From JBHIBD01 sp046758865 (GTDB lineage Bacteria > Planctomycetota > Brocadiia > Brocadiales > Bathyanammoxibiaceae), in the NCBI GenBank assembly GCA_046758865.1, contig JBHIBD010000003.1, positions 5,486 through 69,485 on the forward strand: a stretch of DNA of 64,000 nt, given 5' to 3'. Below the pieces are notes generated by a model. That model was not told where the DNA came from. It ran no database searches and saw nothing but the letters and a program-made list of their open reading frames with translations. How positions within the stretch are numbered: position 1 is the first letter of the stretch; each line of letters opens with the position of its first letter. A program made the translations under genes and the position numbers. Positions 26,661 to 34,747 of the stretch are shown in pieces.

Positions 26661-26664
26661 AAAA

Positions 26665-27204
26665 CTACTCTTCCTCTTTGAACAGTTTATGGCAGTCCTT
26701 GCAGGTACTCTTTACCGAGAGGTAGTTAGAACGCACCTCATCGGCGTTACCGGCATTTGCCGCCATGACAAGGGAGTGTATTGAGTTTCGGAACCTGTCG
26801 CCGATGATGATAAATTGGGTAGGCACTCCGGAGGGATGTTGTTTGTAGTACAGCGTGACGCACCGACCGGCAATCAGGTCTTCTACCTTTCTTCCAGAAT
26901 CTACTATGGCCTTCCAGTTCTCCTTGCTCACACTCCTGCCAAGCTCCCTCATGGTGCGGGAGGTGGCGGCCATGGCCTCTTTGAGGCCGCCGACGGTCTC
27001 AAGCTCTACGGGTTCTTCCTCTACCCATTCCCTCTCTTCCCACTCTTTTTCTGCCCATTCTTCAAGCTTGGGTAGTTCCTCTCTAAAAAACTCTTCTTCC
27101 TCCTCTCTCAGGGCAACCGTTGTTTCTTCGGGTTCCTTTTTGCAGGACATGGGATTTACGGAGATAAGCAGCAGTATCAGGCCAAGGTAGAGGGCGTTCT
27201 TCAT
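26665..27204 (-). CDS. Membrane-anchored monohaem cytochrome, cytochrome c-prime-like
   Basis: 179 residues. The N-terminus is a signal peptide ending near MSCKK that resembles a lipobox, though imperfect. A very acidic Glu-rich linker (about 25-70) follows, then a helical domain with a single CKDCH haem site close to the C-terminus (about residue 169), the arrangement of class II c-type cytochromes. Likely a periplasmic electron carrier or a gas/ligand-binding haem protein (inference). The gene starts 20 bases from the end of a truncated paralogue with an ATGA overlap and is paralogous to the gene at 27355. Confidence 0.82.
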   Translation of the reverse strand: MKNALYLGLILLLISVNPMSCKKEPEETTVALREEEEEFFREELPKLEEWAEKEWEEREWVEEEPVELETVGGLKEAMAATSRTMRELGRSVSKENWKAIVDSGRKVEDLIAGRCVTLYYKQHPSGVPTQFIIIGDRFRNSIHSLVMAANAGNADEVRSNYLSVKSTCKDCHKLFKEEE

Positions 27205-27287
27205 TTTATTGTGGGGAGAGTTGCCCCTCCCTCCTTTCTGAACTTGTTATGGCATTCATCGCAGTTGACTTGCACTATCAGAGTAGT
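27201..27287 (-). pseudogene. C-terminal remnant of a third class II cytochrome paralogue
   Basis: An open stretch ends VNCDECHNKFRKEGG before a TGA that overlaps the ATG of the next cytochrome. This matches the haem-site tails of both neighbours (CEDCHHKFRKEKG and CKDCHKLFKEEE). Upstream of about 27287 the similarity stops at a palindromic GGTGCGTCAAGACG module (27290-27306). The rest of the gene seems to have been replaced or deleted. The ATGA overlap preserves the ancestral operon joint. Confidence 0.75.
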
Positions 27288-27354
27288 GCGGTGCGTCAAG
27301 ACGTCACGCCAAGGGCGGACCTGCCTATGGCATGGCACCCTACTTCTACTTAGT

Positions 27355-27837
27355 CTACCCCTTCTCTTTTCTGAATTTGTGATGACAGTCCTCACAGTCT
27401 GCCTTCATGTTGTCGAAGTGGGTCCTGGCCAGGTCGTACTTGTTATATCTCTCTGCCATAAGGAGTTTGAGCACCTGGGTATAAAAATCCTGGCTTATGT
27501 TCACAAACTCCTCCGGTGCAAACCCGTACGTTTTTATGTAGAGGTTCACGCAGCGCTGCCCTATGAGGTCCTCTAGTTTCTTTGCCGAGACCCTTGCAGC
27601 GGTCCAGTTGCCGACATCCATTGCAGTCTCGAGGTTCTTCATATATTTTGCGGAGGCCTTCATGGCCTGCTTTAGCTCCTCGTCGGTCGCTCTCTCTGGG
27701 GCCTGCGCCTCTCTAAATGTTTCGGTTTCCTCCCATTCGGCAACGGGCTCCTCCTCCGAGGAGTAGTACCAATCACAGGACGGTAGGCATATAAGTAAAC
27801 AAGACAATATTGCTGCTGTAAAGAGGCTTTGTCTCAC
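27355..27837 (-). CDS. Lipoprotein monohaem cytochrome, cytochrome c-prime-like
   Basis: 160 residues. It has a clear lipoprotein signal (LLICLPSC, cysteine near 21), a short acidic linker and a helical domain with CEDCH near residue 150. It resembles the protein at 26665 over its C-terminal 100 residues, including the RCV.LY.K and C..CH..F segments. Probably tethered to the outer face of a membrane where c-type cytochromes mature by the CcsA/ResB system encoded at 60-62 kb. With the remnant in between, it was once a tandem set of three. Confidence 0.85.
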   Translation of the reverse strand: MRQSLFTAAILSCLLICLPSCDWYYSSEEEPVAEWEETETFREAQAPERATDEELKQAMKASAKYMKNLETAMDVGNWTAARVSAKKLEDLIGQRCVNLYIKTYGFAPEEFVNISQDFYTQVLKLLMAERYNKYDLARTHFDNMKADCEDCHHKFRKEKG

Positions 27838-27920
27838 GTTGCTGCTTTCTGAATATATACAGGATTTCCAATAGTATAGAGATGCAGAATCAGGGACTAT
27901 ATTCCCGGCATATCTCGGGT

Positions 27921-29162
27921 TTATTCCATTATAAGCATCTCCTTTGGAACGACAACCACTCCATTTTCTGTGACTGTGAAGTGTCTTCTGTCTCTTTCGT
28001 GGTCACAACCTATAATTGTCCCGTCTGGGATATGCACACCCTTGTCTATTATGGCCTTGCGAATCTCTACGTTCCTGCCTATCCTTACTCCTTCCATGAT
28101 GACGGAGTCTGAGATATCGGAGTTTACCTCTATTCTGACGTCTGGGGAGAGTACGGAATTTTCCACCCTTGCCCCGCTGATTATGCACCCTGCCGAGAGG
28201 AGGCTGTTGAAGACCTCTCCCGTCCGCCCGTCGTCTCCGGCATAAACGGTCTTTGCGGGAGGGAATTGTTCCCGGTAGGTGCGTATTGGCCAATCGGTGT
28301 CGTAGAGGTTAAACACGGGATTGATGCTTACGAGGTCCATATTTGCATCCCAGTATGCGTCTAGGGTCCCAATGTCCCGCCAGTACCTTACGGGGCTCTT
28401 ATTCTCGTCTTCAAAGTTATATGCGTAAATTCTGTCTCTATCCAATATAGATGGGATTACGTCTCCGCCAAAATCATGCCTAGAATCCGTTTTGGAATCC
28501 TTGACTATCCTTCGGACAAGTGTTTTTGTGTTAAAGAGGTAGATACCCATGGAGGCCAGAACCCTATCTGGGTTGGAGGGCATGGGCTTGGGGTGTGAAG
28601 GCTTTTCGTGAAAGCCGGTTATTCTGTTCTCCTCATCGATTTCCATGATGCCGAAGCGGTGGGCCTCTTCTATGGGGACATCTACGCAGGAGACAGTCAC
28701 ATCGGCATTTTTCCCCATATGGAAGGCCAGCATCTTCCGATAGTCCATCTTGTAAACATGGTCACCGCCTAATATCAGGACCGTTTCGGGTCTTTCCCTT
28801 TCCAGGGTATATATGTTCTGATAAACGGCGTCTGCTGTACCGCGGTACCACTCGTGAGATATCCTCATCTGGGGTGGGATGATTTCGAGGTGGTCCCCCA
28901 GTTCGCTGCTGAAGATATTCCACCACCCTAACCGAATATGTCTGTCCAGTGACATAGACTTGTACTGTGTAAGCAGTACGATTTTGTGGAGCCCGGAGTT
29001 AAGGCAGTTACTCAGGGTAAAGTCTATTATTCTGTAGATGCCGCCAAACGGTACCGCAGGCTTTGCCCTGTCTTTCGTCAATGGATAGAGCCGCTGCCCC
29101 TCTCCGCCAGCAAGAACCATCACCAGCGCCTTTTTTAACACATCGGGGGCTGATATTGACAT
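27921..29162 (-). CDS. glgC: Glucose-1-phosphate adenylyltransferase
   Basis: Makes ADP-glucose from ATP and glucose-1-phosphate, the committed step of bacterial glycogen synthesis; 413 residues. Family blocks are LAGGEGQRLYPLTKDRAKPAVPFGG (first 18 of these form the nucleotide loop), WYRGTADAV, GGDHVYKMDY, FGIMEIDEENRI and the C-terminal left-handed helix. It is the last gene of the glycogen operon, starting 6 bases after the receiver gene. Regulation by metabolites is expected for the family but effector specificity cannot be read. Confidence 0.95.
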   Translation of the reverse strand: MSISAPDVLKKALVMVLAGGEGQRLYPLTKDRAKPAVPFGGIYRIIDFTLSNCLNSGLHKIVLLTQYKSMSLDRHIRLGWWNIFSSELGDHLEIIPPQMRISHEWYRGTADAVYQNIYTLERERPETVLILGGDHVYKMDYRKMLAFHMGKNADVTVSCVDVPIEEAHRFGIMEIDEENRITGFHEKPSHPKPMPSNPDRVLASMGIYLFNTKTLVRRIVKDSKTDSRHDFGGDVIPSILDRDRIYAYNFEDENKSPVRYWRDIGTLDAYWDANMDLVSINPVFNLYDTDWPIRTYREQFPPAKTVYAGDDGRTGEVFNSLLSAGCIISGARVENSVLSPDVRIEVNSDISDSVIMEGVRIGRNVEIRKAIIDKGVHIPDGTIIGCDHERDRRHFTVTENGVVVVPKEMLIME

Positions 29163-29168
29163 GTCTCT

Positions 29169-29534
29169 TTATGGTGATTCTTTCTTGAACAGTATTTCTT
29201 TTATTGTCTTTTTGAGTTCCATGAGGTCGGAGGATTTTACCACATAAGCGTCAGCAGACCAGGTCATGAAGTTGTCCTTGTAACTTGAGTAGGCGGTGTT
29301 GATGATAATGGGAATCTTGTTGTCTTCTCCCAGGATTTTTCCCATTGCCTCGATACCGTCCATCCCGGGCATGCTTATGTCCATTACCACCAGGTCCGGC
29401 GGGTTTAGCTTTGCCATGGTCACGGCCTCTCGACCATCTCTGGCAACCTCTACCCTGTAGCCCTCTTCGCTGAGTTCGTGTTTATAAAGGAGACACTGGT
29501 TTTTGTCGTCCTCTACCACCAAGATTGTTGTCAT
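29169..29534 (-). CDS. Single-domain response regulator (CheY-like receiver)
   Basis: 121 residues with only a receiver domain. The acidic pair is at VVEDDKN, the phospho-acceptor aspartate in VVMDISMPGMDG (about residue 52), the threonine in INTAY and the lysine in YVVKSSD. No DNA-binding or enzymatic output domain is attached. It overlaps the histidine kinase stop by an ATGA joint and runs directly into glgC, so it is most likely the partner of that kinase. Confidence 0.92.
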   Translation of the reverse strand: MTTILVVEDDKNQCLLYKHELSEEGYRVEVARDGREAVTMAKLNPPDLVVMDISMPGMDGIEAMGKILGEDNKIPIIINTAYSSYKDNFMTWSADAYVVKSSDLMELKKTIKEILFKKESP

Positions 29535-31801
29535 TGTCCGCCCCCCTTCTTAAGGTCTTCCTTTGCGTCCCGTGTGGGAAGCAGTATGGAAAATACGCTT
29601 CCGCGTCCTGCCGCACTAGAGACGCTGAGTGTGCCCTCGTGGTCGTCTATTATCTTATGACTTACCGCAAGACCGACGCCGGTTCCAGCAGTCTTTGTCG
29701 TGAAAAACGGGGTGAAGAGTTTCCCTATTACCTCCGGGGGGATACCTTCCCCTGTATCGGCAAAATCTATCTTAATCGAATTGTCTTCTACACACGTCTT
29801 TACAGTTAGTGTACCACCTTCCGGCATAGACTCTACAGCGTTTTTTATAAGGTTCAGGAACACCTGCTTCATCTGGGCCGGATCAACAAGGGCCTCTGGG
29901 AGATTGTGCCCAAGTTCTTTGTGTACAGTTATTCCCATTTCCCCGAGATAGCGCTCTGTCAGCGCCAAGGTGTCTTCCATCAAATTATTTATGTGCACCT
30001 CAGTTTTCCGAGGTTCCGCAGGCTTGCTGAACTCTCTTATATTATCCAGTATTTTCTCAAGCCTTTTTACCTCTTGTACGATGATTTTGGAGCTTGTGTG
30101 TATCTTTTCATTCTCTGTACTGAGGCGTTCTATGGAGCGCGCAAATCCTCCTATGGTGACTAACGGGTTTCGTATCTCATGGGCTACGTATGAGGCTATC
30201 TCACCCATGGCTACAAGCCTTTCTGAACGCAGGAGTTTCTCCTGGGTCTCGGTTAGCTGGCGCATCTTGTCCTCCAGTTTCTTGTAGGTCTCAGCATTCT
30301 CGATAGCCAGGGCTGCGGATTCAGCAAACGTATTCAAAATACTTACGTGCTCTTCTGTTATCGGTTCACCGCTATATAAATTGTCTGCTACAATTACCCC
30401 TATGGCCCTGCCCTTTACCATGAGAGGCACACATACAAATTCTTTTGCCCCAATGGCATTCCGGAATTCCCTGGTCACCCTGGGGTCATGGTCTGCGTCC
30501 TTTACTACAAGCGGCACCTTTTCTTTCAGGCACCTTATCACTATTTCGTCTTCATTCGAAATGGGAAAGGCCATAAGTTTGGTCTTTATGCTGAGTTGCG
30601 TGTCCAGAGGGCCCAGTTCTACTACGTCCTTCAGCAGGCCCTCTAATGTTTGATGCTTAGATATCTCTTGCCATACATTGTGTGCCTCCCCCATATCTGA
30701 GGGCCCTATAGCCATCTTACCGCAGACCGCTCCTTGCTCCTGATTCATGAGGAACAGCATTGCGCGGTTAAACCCCAGGGCATGACCAGCAGTTACGCAG
30801 GTGAGAACCAACTGAAACACCTTGTCAAGTTTGAGGGTGTACTGTAGTGCGTCACTGAGTTGGGTCAGGAGGGAAAGCTGGTGTATCCTCTTTTCTCTAT
30901 CTGTGATATCCATTGACAAGAGCAATACCCTTCCAACGTCGCCCTTATCATCTCTCATTGGTATACCGATATTCTCAATGTACCTCCGTCGACCTTCTTT
31001 GACAAGAACCTTGATGTCATGGAACCGACTTTTCCCCCGCTCAAAGGCCTCCTTTGCAGGACAGATAATCTCTTCACATTGAAAGATTCCCCGACACGAT
31101 GTACCCACCGCCGACCCTGGGAGACCCCATATCTCAGAAAGCTTCTTATTGGCCCAGGTGATATTAAGCTCCCTGTCCATCAGACAAATCCCTATATCCA
31201 GGGCATCAACAACATATTGGAGTTTGTTCTTCTCCTGACGCAATATCTCTTCAGACCTTTTTATATTTCGGAAGAGTATAGTATTCTCTGTGGCCATAGC
31301 CAATTGGGGTGAGACCTGCTCCAGGAGGTTTATGTGGGCGGTGGAGAAGTTATTGGGCCTTTTACTACCGAGGTTAATGTTCCCAATAACCTTCCCCTTT
31401 ACTTTGAGGGGTACGCCTAATCGGGACCGTATTCCCTCTCGTAATAGCAAGATATTCGTGGAGATCTCTTTACTTTCGGTGTCTTCTACGATTACAGGCT
31501 CGCCAGTGGTAGTTGTTTTCTCTAGGAGGCTTCCTTTCAGTGGATAGGGGCCCCCTTCTTTCAGCACTACGTTGTCATAATCGGTGGACATTACATAGGT
31601 AATGGCCATGTCCTTCTTCTCGCCAAGGAGCGAGATGCTTGCCCTGTCAAAATCCACCGCCCTCTTTAGTTCAGCTACTATACTGGTGTAAGTGTCTCTT
31701 ATATCAAGTGTAGTGGCTATTATTCTATGTATATTATCCACCACTTCCCTTTGTAGCTGGTCTGTTTCTACAGTCTTCATATCGGTGGCCTTATAAGCCA
31801 T
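29531..31801 (-). CDS. Soluble sensor histidine kinase (GAF-PAS-GAF-HisKA-HATPase)
   Basis: 756 residues without membrane segments, so cytoplasmic. Order: GAF (about 25-180), PAS (about 190-305, with a CRGIFQCEEIICP cysteine cluster that may bind a metal or act in redox sensing), second GAF (about 320-505), HisKA with AHEIRNPLV (His near 541) and an ATPase domain with NLIKNAVES, DTGEGIPPE and TGVGLAVS. The start at 31801 or the ATG at 31780 cannot be separated. Located between the trehalose remnant and the receiver gene in the glycogen operon, which suggests it monitors a metabolic or redox signal. Confidence 0.92.
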   Translation of the reverse strand: MAYKATDMKTVETDQLQREVVDNIHRIIATTLDIRDTYTSIVAELKRAVDFDRASISLLGEKKDMAITYVMSTDYDNVVLKEGGPYPLKGSLLEKTTTTGEPVIVEDTESKEISTNILLLREGIRSRLGVPLKVKGKVIGNINLGSKRPNNFSTAHINLLEQVSPQLAMATENTILFRNIKRSEEILRQEKNKLQYVVDALDIGICLMDRELNITWANKKLSEIWGLPGSAVGTSCRGIFQCEEIICPAKEAFERGKSRFHDIKVLVKEGRRRYIENIGIPMRDDKGDVGRVLLLSMDITDREKRIHQLSLLTQLSDALQYTLKLDKVFQLVLTCVTAGHALGFNRAMLFLMNQEQGAVCGKMAIGPSDMGEAHNVWQEISKHQTLEGLLKDVVELGPLDTQLSIKTKLMAFPISNEDEIVIRCLKEKVPLVVKDADHDPRVTREFRNAIGAKEFVCVPLMVKGRAIGVIVADNLYSGEPITEEHVSILNTFAESAALAIENAETYKKLEDKMRQLTETQEKLLRSERLVAMGEIASYVAHEIRNPLVTIGGFARSIERLSTENEKIHTSSKIIVQEVKRLEKILDNIREFSKPAEPRKTEVHINNLMEDTLALTERYLGEMGITVHKELGHNLPEALVDPAQMKQVFLNLIKNAVESMPEGGTLTVKTCVEDNSIKIDFADTGEGIPPEVIGKLFTPFFTTKTAGTGVGLAVSHKIIDDHEGTLSVSSAAGRGSVFSILLPTRDAKEDLKKGGGQ

Positions 31802-31840
31802 GCAGTGTTATTTCTTAGGCGTTTTCTCTAATTATACATT

Positions 31841-32101
31841 TTACCCTATAGCCCTCGGCAATTCCTCAATTTTCTTGTCTCCTGCGACGAGAGCTCTGTA
31901 TCTGGTTTTCACCGCAAGATTTAGCTGATTTGGGCCAACCACATCGTGGCCATGAAGACTACCTCTTTTTGCCTTGAAGATGGGGAAGGCATAGATATCA
32001 GAAATTCCAGTTCCGTGGAGGTAGTCTATGATGTTCTTTGCCTCTTTGAACCTAAAGGAAGGATTGAACTGGAGCCTGTAGGTGGTAAGGGGAATTCTCA
32101 T
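31841..32101 (-). pseudogene. treY: treY remnant (maltooligosyl trehalose synthase, 5' end only)
   Basis: The ATG at 32101 overlaps the GH57 stop as ATGA. The first 60 codons (MRIPLTTYRLQFNPSF, later IYAFPIFKAKRGSLHGHDVV and PNQLN) match the N-terminus of TreY, normally 700-950 residues. After NQLN the match fades and a stop occurs at residue 87. The histidine kinase begins only 40 bases later, so most of treY is gone. TreY converts the end of a maltodextrin to a trehalosyl unit. The short product can have no such activity. Confidence 0.85.
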
Positions 32102-34521
32102 CAGGGGACCTTTACATGGAGATGACGACCTAGCTTGTAGAAGGCCTCCAACCACTGGTTGGGAAAATACCATCCCCTCTTTGCCCTTTCCTTCATGGTG
32201 CTGGTAAATTTCTTTCCGATGGCGAAATATATGTTTTGGGCCTTCCAAAGGTCCAGGTCAATTGATAAAGAAGTTAATAACTGCAGGACATTGTCCACTT
32301 TTTCAATGAGCGCAATATCCTCAGGCCTTCGACTTAGCTTTTCCATAAGGGAGTTTACCCGAGAGCATGCAATGAAACCAATTGTAGTCGTATCCACCTC
32401 AATAGACCATCTCTTAGCCTCATTTATTAAACTCTCAAGTTTTCCTGTGTCCAGGTCGTTTTCCTCAAAAACTCTCCTCAGGTCTCGGTTCACTATATAT
32501 TCTGTGGCCACTGAAATGGGCCTGGGGAGGGGTATTTGCAGGTGTTGGAAGAAGTTCATTAAGGTATAGTTGTTCTCAAATATTTGCCGATAAGAGGCCT
32601 CGATTCCTTCGTAAGTGGAGTAGAGTGTCTGGTTCAGTATCTTCCTCTGCTCGTCTCTGAAAAGATGCCATACGGAATAAGTGTTAGGACCGAAATGCTT
32701 ATCCAGAAGTCTTATTACCTCTGGGGTATCCCCTTTTTCAAATGCTCCTTTAATCGCTACTTGCATAAGTGAAAAGTTCTCTTCTCCTGAAAAATCTCTG
32801 ACCCCCCCTTTTATATTGTGGTCCCCAAGGTGCAATACGGCAAAGCTAATGGTCCTTTCATCCCAGGTTTTATTTGAAAGGAGGTTAGCCTTTCCTATGG
32901 CGAGGTTTAGTCTTCCGGCCCCGATTTTTTCATGTTGCTCGCTCCTGACAGTATAGCAAAATAGGTTTATTGATTTGGGATATTCCTCAAAGACAGAGGA
33001 TATGGCATAGTGGGCGCCAACCCTTAGGAGGTCAACCCTAGAAGGTTTTTCCAGCATTTCATAACACTTTGCCCCATTTTCAAATACATTACTAGGGGCC
33101 TTTTCCAGGATCTTCAGATATTCGGGTTCAAGCGATACGGACTGTAACTCTTCCAGGTACTGCATGGCCGCTGCCGCATAATGCATAACTTGAACACTCT
33201 CTATACCTGCGATCTCATCAAAAAACCAGCCACAACTGGTGTACATCAACATGGCACTTCTTTGCATCTCAAGGAGCTTTAGAACCCTCATCTTTTCTTC
33301 TTTTGCAAGGTCTTTGATGGCATGTTTCTTAAAAAATCCCTCTACACTGTCTGTTGATCTATCAAGGATGACATTGACGTAGCCGTTTCTGGCGTCCCAC
33401 GGGGAGCTTAGATATCTGGTGGCCTCCTGTTCAAAAAAGGGAATCAGTCTATCCCTCAGCCAGTCCATGGCCTCTCTTAAAGGTCTTCTCCAGGCCTGGG
33501 TCCATCCCTGATGCATACCTGAATTACAGCCGCAATTATCTCTCCATCTTTCTACGCCATGGATACAACTCCAGGAGGAGTTCTCAAAGATCTCAACTGC
33601 ATGGGTGGGAGGGTACTTTGCAAGGTATTCCCCGTAATTGGTCAGCCTTGCAAGGTTTTGGGTCTCAATAAGGTGCAGGCAATAAGCAAGGGCCATATCG
33701 CCACGGTGACGGTGGTGGCCATAAGTTTCTCCGTCGGTTGCAATGTGTACCAGTTGGGGCCAGTCTTTATGGTCGGTAAATCCTTCAAGCAACCTCTTTG
33801 CAAAGACCTCTCCATTGTTCAATACCTCTCCAAAGGCAGCATCATGAGAGATAGACCTATCATAGAAGAAAAGGCTTATTGTCCTTCCAGATGGCAGGGA
33901 GCAGAGGTATGGCATGGCAGGGTCAATCTTTCCGCCACTTACGTCCAGCCACTCTGTTTCGTCAAGTTTTCTTATGCTTTTCGCCTGGCGAGGTGCGAGT
34001 ATGGTGAACTTCATCCCCAGTTCCGCCAGCACTTCAAGGGTCTCTAGGTCAACAGCGGTCTCCGGAAGCCACATCCCTTCTGGAAATCTTCCGAATCGGT
34101 TCTGAAAGTCATTTATTCCCCATATTGTCTGGGTGTATTTATCCCTCTTGTTCGCAAGAGGCATAATCATATGGTTATAGACCTGGGCTATCGCAGAACC
34201 ATGCCCTGAGAATCTTTCCATGCTTAACTTGTCCGCATCAAGTATTGCCTGATAGACGTCCAGGTTGTGGACTTCTAACCAACTGAGAAGTGTTGGACCA
34301 AAGTTAAAACTTATTTTTGAGTAATTGTTGACAATATCAATAATCCTTCCATCTGAATCAAGGATTCGGGAGGCGGTATTGGGGGCGTAGCATTCTGCGG
34401 TTATTCTTTCATTCCAGTCATGATAGGGGTAGGCCGAATCTTGCAGTTCTATCTCTTCAAGCCAGAGATTCTCTCTTGGGGGTTGGTAAAAGTGTCCATG
34501 GATACAGATAAACCTGTGCAT
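32101..34521 (-). CDS. GH57 family glycosidase with DUF3536 C-terminal domain
   Basis: About 806 residues. The N-terminus FICIHGHFYQPPRENLW is the GH57 opening, with the likely nucleophile in WLPETAVD (Glu near 154) and acid/base in IATDGETYGHHR (Asp near 263). The C-terminal half fits DUF3536. GH57 enzymes act on alpha-glucans as amylases, 4-alpha-glucanotransferases or branching enzymes, and the cluster points to glycogen or maltodextrin. I chose ATG 34521, preceded by AAGGAGGA, because the longer frame to 34590 runs over a treZ remnant. It keeps overlapping joints with a decayed treY. Confidence 0.9.
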   Translation of the reverse strand: MHRFICIHGHFYQPPRENLWLEEIELQDSAYPYHDWNERITAECYAPNTASRILDSDGRIIDIVNNYSKISFNFGPTLLSWLEVHNLDVYQAILDADKLSMERFSGHGSAIAQVYNHMIMPLANKRDKYTQTIWGINDFQNRFGRFPEGMWLPETAVDLETLEVLAELGMKFTILAPRQAKSIRKLDETEWLDVSGGKIDPAMPYLCSLPSGRTISLFFYDRSISHDAAFGEVLNNGEVFAKRLLEGFTDHKDWPQLVHIATDGETYGHHRHRGDMALAYCLHLIETQNLARLTNYGEYLAKYPPTHAVEIFENSSWSCIHGVERWRDNCGCNSGMHQGWTQAWRRPLREAMDWLRDRLIPFFEQEATRYLSSPWDARNGYVNVILDRSTDSVEGFFKKHAIKDLAKEEKMRVLKLLEMQRSAMLMYTSCGWFFDEIAGIESVQVMHYAAAAMQYLEELQSVSLEPEYLKILEKAPSNVFENGAKCYEMLEKPSRVDLLRVGAHYAISSVFEEYPKSINLFCYTVRSEQHEKIGAGRLNLAIGKANLLSNKTWDERTISFAVLHLGDHNIKGGVRDFSGEENFSLMQVAIKGAFEKGDTPEVIRLLDKHFGPNTYSVWHLFRDEQRKILNQTLYSTYEGIEASYRQIFENNYTLMNFFQHLQIPLPRPISVATEYIVNRDLRRVFEENDLDTGKLESLINEAKRWSIEVDTTTIGFIACSRVNSLMEKLSRRPEDIALIEKVDNVLQLLTSLSIDLDLWKAQNIYFAIGKKFTSTMKERAKRGWYFPNQWLEAFYKLGRHLHVKVP

Positions 34522-34558
34522 TACTGGAAAGTCTCCTCCTTGCACACTGCAAAGCATG

Positions 34559-34747
34559 ATTATAAAGGTAGAGTGCATCGGAAGGAACATTCTCTACTGT
34601 TGCCCTTCAGTATCCTTCCCCTTCCCTTTCCATGGGAATGATCCTTTCCACCGGTGAGACTATCCTTAACTCCACCTTCTTCAAAAAAGGGGCCCAAACC
34701 ACAGATTCACATCTTCCCTCTCGCAGGTATTCCACCCCTATTCTCAT
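34559..34747 (-). pseudogene. treZ: treZ remnant (maltooligosyltrehalose trehalohydrolase, 5' end only)
   Basis: The ATG at 34747 overlaps the glgB stop as ATGA. It encodes MRIGVEYLREGRCESVVWAP, continuing FLKKVELRIVSPVERIIPME, a good match to the N-terminus of TreZ. An in-frame TGA at 34607-34609 falls where the family has tryptophan (GYW), after which the match resumes for about 16 codons (RATVENVP...LYLYN) before ending at the GH57 leader. TreZ is normally near 600 residues, so the gene is both interrupted and truncated. Since similarity continues past the stop, the original gene was longer and has decayed. Confidence 0.85.

Noticed and set aside
32101..34590. The longer GH57 start at 34590
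   Set aside because: The extra 23 codons overlap the treZ remnant and the ATG at 34521 has an excellent AAGGAGGA site and the family N-terminus.
34600..34620. The in-frame TGA of treZ as a selenocysteine codon, given the nearby selC
   Set aside because: The family has tryptophan there, no selenoprotein role is known for TreZ, and the gene is truncated about 16 codons later, so it is decay.
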